From Hyphomicrobium_B sp001006785 (GTDB lineage Bacteria > Pseudomonadota > Alphaproteobacteria > Rhizobiales > Hyphomicrobiaceae), in contig NZ_CDHO01000003.1 of NCBI RefSeq assembly GCF_001006785.1, positions 62,001-126,000 of the forward strand: a stretch of 64,000 nucleotides of DNA. The letters are read 5' to 3'. This document shows, one piece after another, positions 60,294-64,000 of this stretch. The notes below the pieces were generated by a model. It did no database searches, was not told where the DNA came from, and saw only the letters and a program-made list of their open reading frames with translations. Every line of letters begins with the position of its first letter. The stretch's first letter is position 1. The position numbers and the translations under genes are program-made.

Positions 60294-60947
60294 TCAGCTC
60301 GGCGCGCGATCCGGGAAACTCGCAACGCCCGCAATGAACGCATCCATCGAAGCGCTGAAGGCCAGATCCGGATCGAGCCCCTTGAGCGCTGGAATGAGTG
60401 CCCGCGTCGCCTTGTAGGCATCGGCGTCCAGCGCATCGAGTTCCGCTTCGTCGGCGTCGTTGATCGGGCGTAGCAGACCTTCAGCTTCGGCCAGCGCGAA
60501 ACCGAGAACGAACGCGTAGAACGCAAGCCCGAGACCCGCCGCACGATCGTCAGGAAGACCCGCACGCCGCATCGCGCAGTAGACGATCTCGCTCGCGACG
60601 TGATCCGCGGGGCCTGTCGCATGGTAGCGAAAATGTAAATGGAAGACGCGCGGGTAGCGATGTGCCAGCGAGCGAAACGTATTGGCGACGGCCTTGAGAT
60701 CGTTCTGCCAGCTTTCCGTCGCTCGCGGTATCTCGACGCCGCGCACGGCATGATCGGCGATCGCCCGTAAGAGTTCGTCTTTCGACCGGAAGTGATGCAG
60801 CACCGTCATCGGGTCGACCCCGACGGCCCCGGCGAGCTTGCGAATGGAAAAGCCGGATTCCCCCTCCTCGGCGAACAGGTCGAACGCCGCGTCGAGGATC
60901 GCCTGCTTATCGAGCCGGCGTCGTACCTTAGGTCTCAGGTCAGTCAT
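60294..60947 (-). CDS. TetR family regulator
   Basis: 217 residues from ATG at 60947. HTH LDKQAILDAAFDLFAEEGES, then FSIRKLAGAVGVDPMTVLHHFRSKDELL, and a TetR_C-type ligand domain. Divergent from the aminotransferase operon with a palindrome in the predicted promoter of that operon, so a probable polyamine-pathway repressor (inference). Confidence 0.87.
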   Translation of the reverse strand: MTDLRPKVRRRLDKQAILDAAFDLFAEEGESGFSIRKLAGAVGVDPMTVLHHFRSKDELLRAIADHAVRGVEIPRATESWQNDLKAVANTFRSLAHRYPRVFHLHFRYHATGPADHVASEIVYCAMRRAGLPDDRAAGLGLAFYAFVLGFALAEAEGLLRPINDADEAELDALDADAYKATRALIPALKGLDPDLAFSASMDAFIAGVASFPDRAPS

Positions 60948-60961
60948 GCCGATACGGGCCC

Positions 60962-60989
60962 TTGACACTTCTACGGTGTAGAGTATTCC
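60962..60989 (+). promoter_or_regulatory. Promoter with internal palindrome for the polyamine operon
   Basis: Plus strand: -35 TTGACA (60962-60967), 16-base spacer, -10-like TATTCC (60984-60989). The spacer contains TCTAC-GGT-GTAGA (60970-60982), an inverted repeat that would suit a TetR dimer. The remaining 295 bases to the gene are a long leader without a supported gene. Confidence 0.5.
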
Positions 60990-61284
60990 TTCTTATTACT
61001 GAGCATGTAAAGACTGCATTTGCTGTCTGCTCGGCGGCCGACTTGCCCGCCGAAGGTCGACTATTCTTGGAACTCTCGTTGATGGTATCGGCGCTTATCC
61101 GGTTGCCGTTGGAGATTTCGCACCGCGCTTGGCCGGGTGCGAGGCAGGCATGGGTTGCGCCCAAGCCTCACGCGAAACGCGACCTGCTGAGGCTTTGCGC
61201 CCGCATCGGATACACACCACACTGATTAAACGATCCAGCCCCTCCGCTTCGCCCCCGCTCTCTCAAATCGCTGGAGAAAAACCC

Positions 61285-62670
61285 GTGTCAAACCGGCTTC
61301 AGACCGCGCAGATCCAAGAGCTCGATTCTCAGCATCATCTGCATCCGTTCACGACGCATCAAACGCTGCGCGCCGGGCCCGGCCCGCGCGTCATCGTGAA
61401 AGGCGAAGGCGCCTATGTCATCGACAGCGAGGGCAACCGCATTCTCGACGGCATGGCCGGCCTTTGGACGACGAGTATCGGCTACGGCAATAAAGAGCTC
61501 GCGCAAGCCGCCTACGACCAGATCCTCGAGCTGCCGTTCTACAATACGTTCTTCAAGACCACCCATCCGCCCGTCGTCGAGCTGTCGCGCAAGCTCGCTG
61601 AACTCGCGCCCGCGCATCTCAATCAGGTCTTCTTCGGATCGTCCGGATCGGAATCGAACGACACCGCGATCCGCCTCATCCGCCACTACTGGGTGCTGAA
61701 GGGCCAGCCGAAACGGCGCATCATCATCAGCCGCAAGAATGCCTATCACGGCTCGACGATCGCGGCGGGCTCGATGGGCGGCATGAGCCACGTGCATCAG
61801 CACAGCTATCCGGTTTACGAAGGCTTCCGCCATGTCATGGACCCGTACTGGTACGGCGACTCCTTCGCTGGCGAGAGCCCGGAAGACTTCGGCCTCCGCG
61901 CCGCGCGTGCCATCGAAGAGGAAATCCTGCGCTGCGGTCCCGAGAACGTCGCGGCCTTCGCAGGCGAACCCGTGCAGGGCGCCGGCGGCGTCAAGATCGC
62001 GCCCGACAGCTATTGGCCGGAAGTGCAGCGCATCGTCGACAAGTACGGCATCCTGCTGCTGGCGGACGAAGTCATCACCGGCTTCGGCCGGCTCGGCACG
62101 TGGTTCGGCTCGGAATACTACGGCATCCGCCCCGACCTGATCACGTTCGCGAAGGCCGCGACGTCCGGATACGTGCCGCTCTCCGGCGTGCTCGTCGGAG
62201 ACAACATCGTCGACGCGCTGATGGCCGAGAACGACGACTTCAACCACGGCTATACGTTTTCCGGACACCCCGTCGCCTGCGCGGTGGCGCTCAAGAACCT
62301 CGAAATCATGGAGCGCGACCGCCTCGTCCCGCGCGTCAAGGAAACGACCGGCCCGGCCCTCGCGCGCATGCTCGAGCGCTTCAAGGATCATCCCCTTGTC
62401 GGCGAAGTTCGCTCCGTCGGCATGATGGGCGCCATCGAACTCGTTGCCGACAAGAAAACGCGACGCCGCTTTACCGATCCCGGCCGCGTCGGCCTCATCT
62501 GCCGCGACCACTTCTTCCGCGACGGCTTCATCATGCGCGCGGTCTTCGACACGATGGTCTGCGCGCCACCGCTGATCTGGACGGACGCAGAGTTCGAAAA
62601 AGCCGGTGCCGTCATCGAGAGCGCGCTCAACAAAACCCTTCAGGATGTCAAAGGAGAATTGACGGCATGA
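61285..62670 (+). CDS. Class III aminotransferase, putrescine/polyamine type (SpuC-like)
   Basis: PLP enzyme transferring an amino group from a diamine or beta-alanine-like substrate to pyruvate. 461 residues from GTG at 61285 (GGAG eight bases upstream). PLP signatures: GSSGSESND (118-126), Asp261 in ADEVITGFGR, and Schiff-base Lys290 in TFAKAATSGY. Overlaps puuD by four bases (ATGA). Closest in feel to Pseudomonas SpuC putrescine-pyruvate transaminase; substrate is inference from operon. Confidence 0.85.
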   Translation: MSNRLQTAQIQELDSQHHLHPFTTHQTLRAGPGPRVIVKGEGAYVIDSEGNRILDGMAGLWTTSIGYGNKELAQAAYDQILELPFYNTFFKTTHPPVVELSRKLAELAPAHLNQVFFGSSGSESNDTAIRLIRHYWVLKGQPKRRIIISRKNAYHGSTIAAGSMGGMSHVHQHSYPVYEGFRHVMDPYWYGDSFAGESPEDFGLRAARAIEEEILRCGPENVAAFAGEPVQGAGGVKIAPDSYWPEVQRIVDKYGILLLADEVITGFGRLGTWFGSEYYGIRPDLITFAKAATSGYVPLSGVLVGDNIVDALMAENDDFNHGYTFSGHPVACAVALKNLEIMERDRLVPRVKETTGPALARMLERFKDHPLVGEVRSVGMMGAIELVADKKTRRRFTDPGRVGLICRDHFFRDGFIMRAVFDTMVCAPPLIWTDAEFEKAGAVIESALNKTLQDVKGELTA

Positions 62671-63419
62671 CCCGTCCGATCGTTGTCATACCGGGCTGCA
62701 GCAAGTCGATCGGCGGCTTGACGTTCGACGCCGTCGGACGGAAGTACTCCGCCGCCGTCGCGGAAGTCGCCGAATGCCAGCCGCTGCTCGTTCCTCTCGG
62801 ACAAAGCATGGCGGACATCGGCGCGGTGCTCGATATCGCTGACGGCATTCTGCTGCCAGGAAGCCTGTCGAACGTCGAGCCGAAACACTATGGCGACGAA
62901 GATCCGCTCGATCCCGCAACCGTCGATCGCGACCGCGATGCCGTCACGTTGCCGCTGATCCGTTCCGCCATCGAACGTAAGTTGCCGCTGTTCGCGATCT
63001 GCCGCGGCTTTCAGGAATTCAACGTCGCGCTCGGCGGTACGCTGCATCAGGCCGTGCACGTCGTCGACGGCCACCATGATCACCGCGAGCCGACCGACGA
63101 AGACTTCGACATCAAATTCGGGCCGAAGCACAAGGTGCGCCTCGCAGGCGAACTGCAAAGCTGGCTCGGCCAGGACCTGCTGACAGTGAACTCGCTGCAT
63201 TGGCAGGGCATCAATCGGCTCGCCAAGCCGCTGGTCGCCGAAGCCTTCGCCGAGGACGGTCTCGTCGAAGCCATTCGCGCGCCTGCAGGCAATGCGTTTT
63301 CTCTCGGTGTTCAATGGCACCCGGAATGGCGTCCGCTCAACAATCCGGCATCGATCACGCTGTTTCGCCGCTTCGGCGACGCCGCCCGGAACCGCACCGC
63401 GAAGGGCCAGGCCGCATGA
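62667..63419 (+). CDS. puuD: Gamma-glutamyl-gamma-aminobutyrate hydrolase (peptidase C26)
   Basis: Releases GABA from gamma-glutamyl-GABA in the Puu putrescine pathway. 250 residues, class-I glutamine amidotransferase fold: catalytic Cys112 (FAICRGFQE), His218 and Glu220 (GVQWHPEW). The motif LLPGSLSNVEP fits PuuD. ATGA overlaps on both sides with the aminotransferase and the ligase tie it into one operon. Confidence 0.9.
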   Translation: MTRPIVVIPGCSKSIGGLTFDAVGRKYSAAVAEVAECQPLLVPLGQSMADIGAVLDIADGILLPGSLSNVEPKHYGDEDPLDPATVDRDRDAVTLPLIRSAIERKLPLFAICRGFQEFNVALGGTLHQAVHVVDGHHDHREPTDEDFDIKFGPKHKVRLAGELQSWLGQDLLTVNSLHWQGINRLAKPLVAEAFAEDGLVEAIRAPAGNAFSLGVQWHPEWRPLNNPASITLFRRFGDAARNRTAKGQAA

Positions 63420-64000
63420 GCGATACCTACATCACGATCGACGAAACGGAAGCATTCCTCGCCGCCAACCCGAGCGTCACTTGGATCGATCTGATCCTGT
63501 TCGACCTCAACGGCATTCCGCGCGGCAAGCGCTTCCGGCGCGACGATATCGTCGCCGTCGCAAAGAACGGCCTGATGATTCCCTCGACGGTGTTCGTGAT
63601 GGACCCGCGCGGCAATTGCATCGAGGAAACCGGGCGGCTTTGGGAAACCGGCGATCCCGACGAACCATTCCGCATCATCGCGGGCTCGTTGCGCGCTGTT
63701 CCGGTCGGCGACGGACGCCACGCGCAGGCCGTCATCGCAGTGACTGAGCCTGATGACCTTTGTCCGCGCGGCGTTCTCGCAAAACAGGTCGCGGCATTCG
63801 CGGACCAGGGTTTAACGCCGGTCGTCGCGGCCGAACTCGAATTCTACGTCACGAAGCCACAAACGAACGGCGCGTTCAAGCTCGAGACGCCCGACGGAAT
63901 TTCGGATGATCCCGAGCGTCCGATGACGTTCCAGTTCGACGAGATCGACACGCTCGGCCCGCTCGTCGACACGATCTACAAAATCGCCGACGTCCAAGGC
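63416..64000 (+). CDS. Glutamine-synthetase-like gamma-glutamyl(polyamine) ligase, N-terminal part
   Basis: Starts with ATG overlapping the puuD stop and runs open to the window end (195 residues seen of about 450). N-terminal beta-grasp: VTWIDLILFDLNGIPRGKRF, then LMIPSTVFVMDPRGN, and the metal-binding GS motif AAELEFYV near residue 143. In this operon it is most likely a PuuA-type gamma-glutamylputrescine synthetase, though other GS-like ligases (e.g. GlnA3 type) share the fold. Confidence 0.85.
   Translation, partial: MSDTYITIDETEAFLAANPSVTWIDLILFDLNGIPRGKRFRRDDIVAVAKNGLMIPSTVFVMDPRGNCIEETGRLWETGDPDEPFRIIAGSLRAVPVGDGRHAQAVIAVTEPDDLCPRGVLAKQVAAFADQGLTPVVAAELEFYVTKPQTNGAFKLETPDGISDDPERPMTFQFDEIDTLGPLVDTIYKIADVQG

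Overview
The window looks like the chromosome of an alphaproteobacterium of the order Hyphomicrobiales. GC is high, the ribosomal gene order is alphaproteobacterial, and L3, S12, RpoA and the short-LID adenylate kinase are of alpha type. Hyphomicrobium or a close methylotroph is my best guess, helped by a SoxYZ-like carrier of the kind tied to PQQ dehydrogenases and a PQQ sugar dehydrogenase, but genus is inference. I see no prophage, insertion sequence or CRISPR array.

Layout. 1-4254: end of cysN, a TauE/SafE exporter, a DegP/HtrA protease and an SDR reductase. 4357-36696: one continuous minus-strand information-processing cluster, read from tRNA-Trp through secE, nusG, rplKA, rplJL, rpoBC, rpsLG, fusA, tuf, then the S10, spc and alpha operons to rplQ, closed by an intrinsic terminator. 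36847-40764: YbjQ-like protein, periplasmic glucan protein (OpgD/OpgG), bactofilin, SoxYZ fusion, tRNA-Gly. 41058-46110: an MFS pump with divergent TetR; an unknown membrane protein; a group III truncated haemoglobin divergent from nsrR plus a nitronate monooxygenase, with an NsrR-like operator between them. 46228-51288: GlsB/YeaQ protein and a four-gene minus-strand operon (DUF2946, TonB receptor, Asp-box protein, thioredoxin-like protein) that looks like copper handling. 51576-58645: idi, an unusual ROK-type protein, several small or unknown proteins, a PHA-granule-region protein and cbpA-cbpM. 58963-64000: PQQ sugar dehydrogenase, TetR, and a polyamine (Puu-type) operon of aminotransferase, gamma-glutamyl-GABA hydrolase and glutamine-synthetase-like ligase, cut by the window end.

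The most unusual items are: (1) EF-Tu whose switch I lacks the RGITI motif although EF-G beside it is canonical; (2) a ROK/ASKHA protein whose motifs are in circularly permuted order; (3) palindromic operators placed inside promoter spacers or divergent regions for TetR and NsrR regulators; (4) a family of large imperfect palindromes inserted between essential transcription/translation genes; (5) a hairpin before rplK that may be an L1 autoregulatory site.
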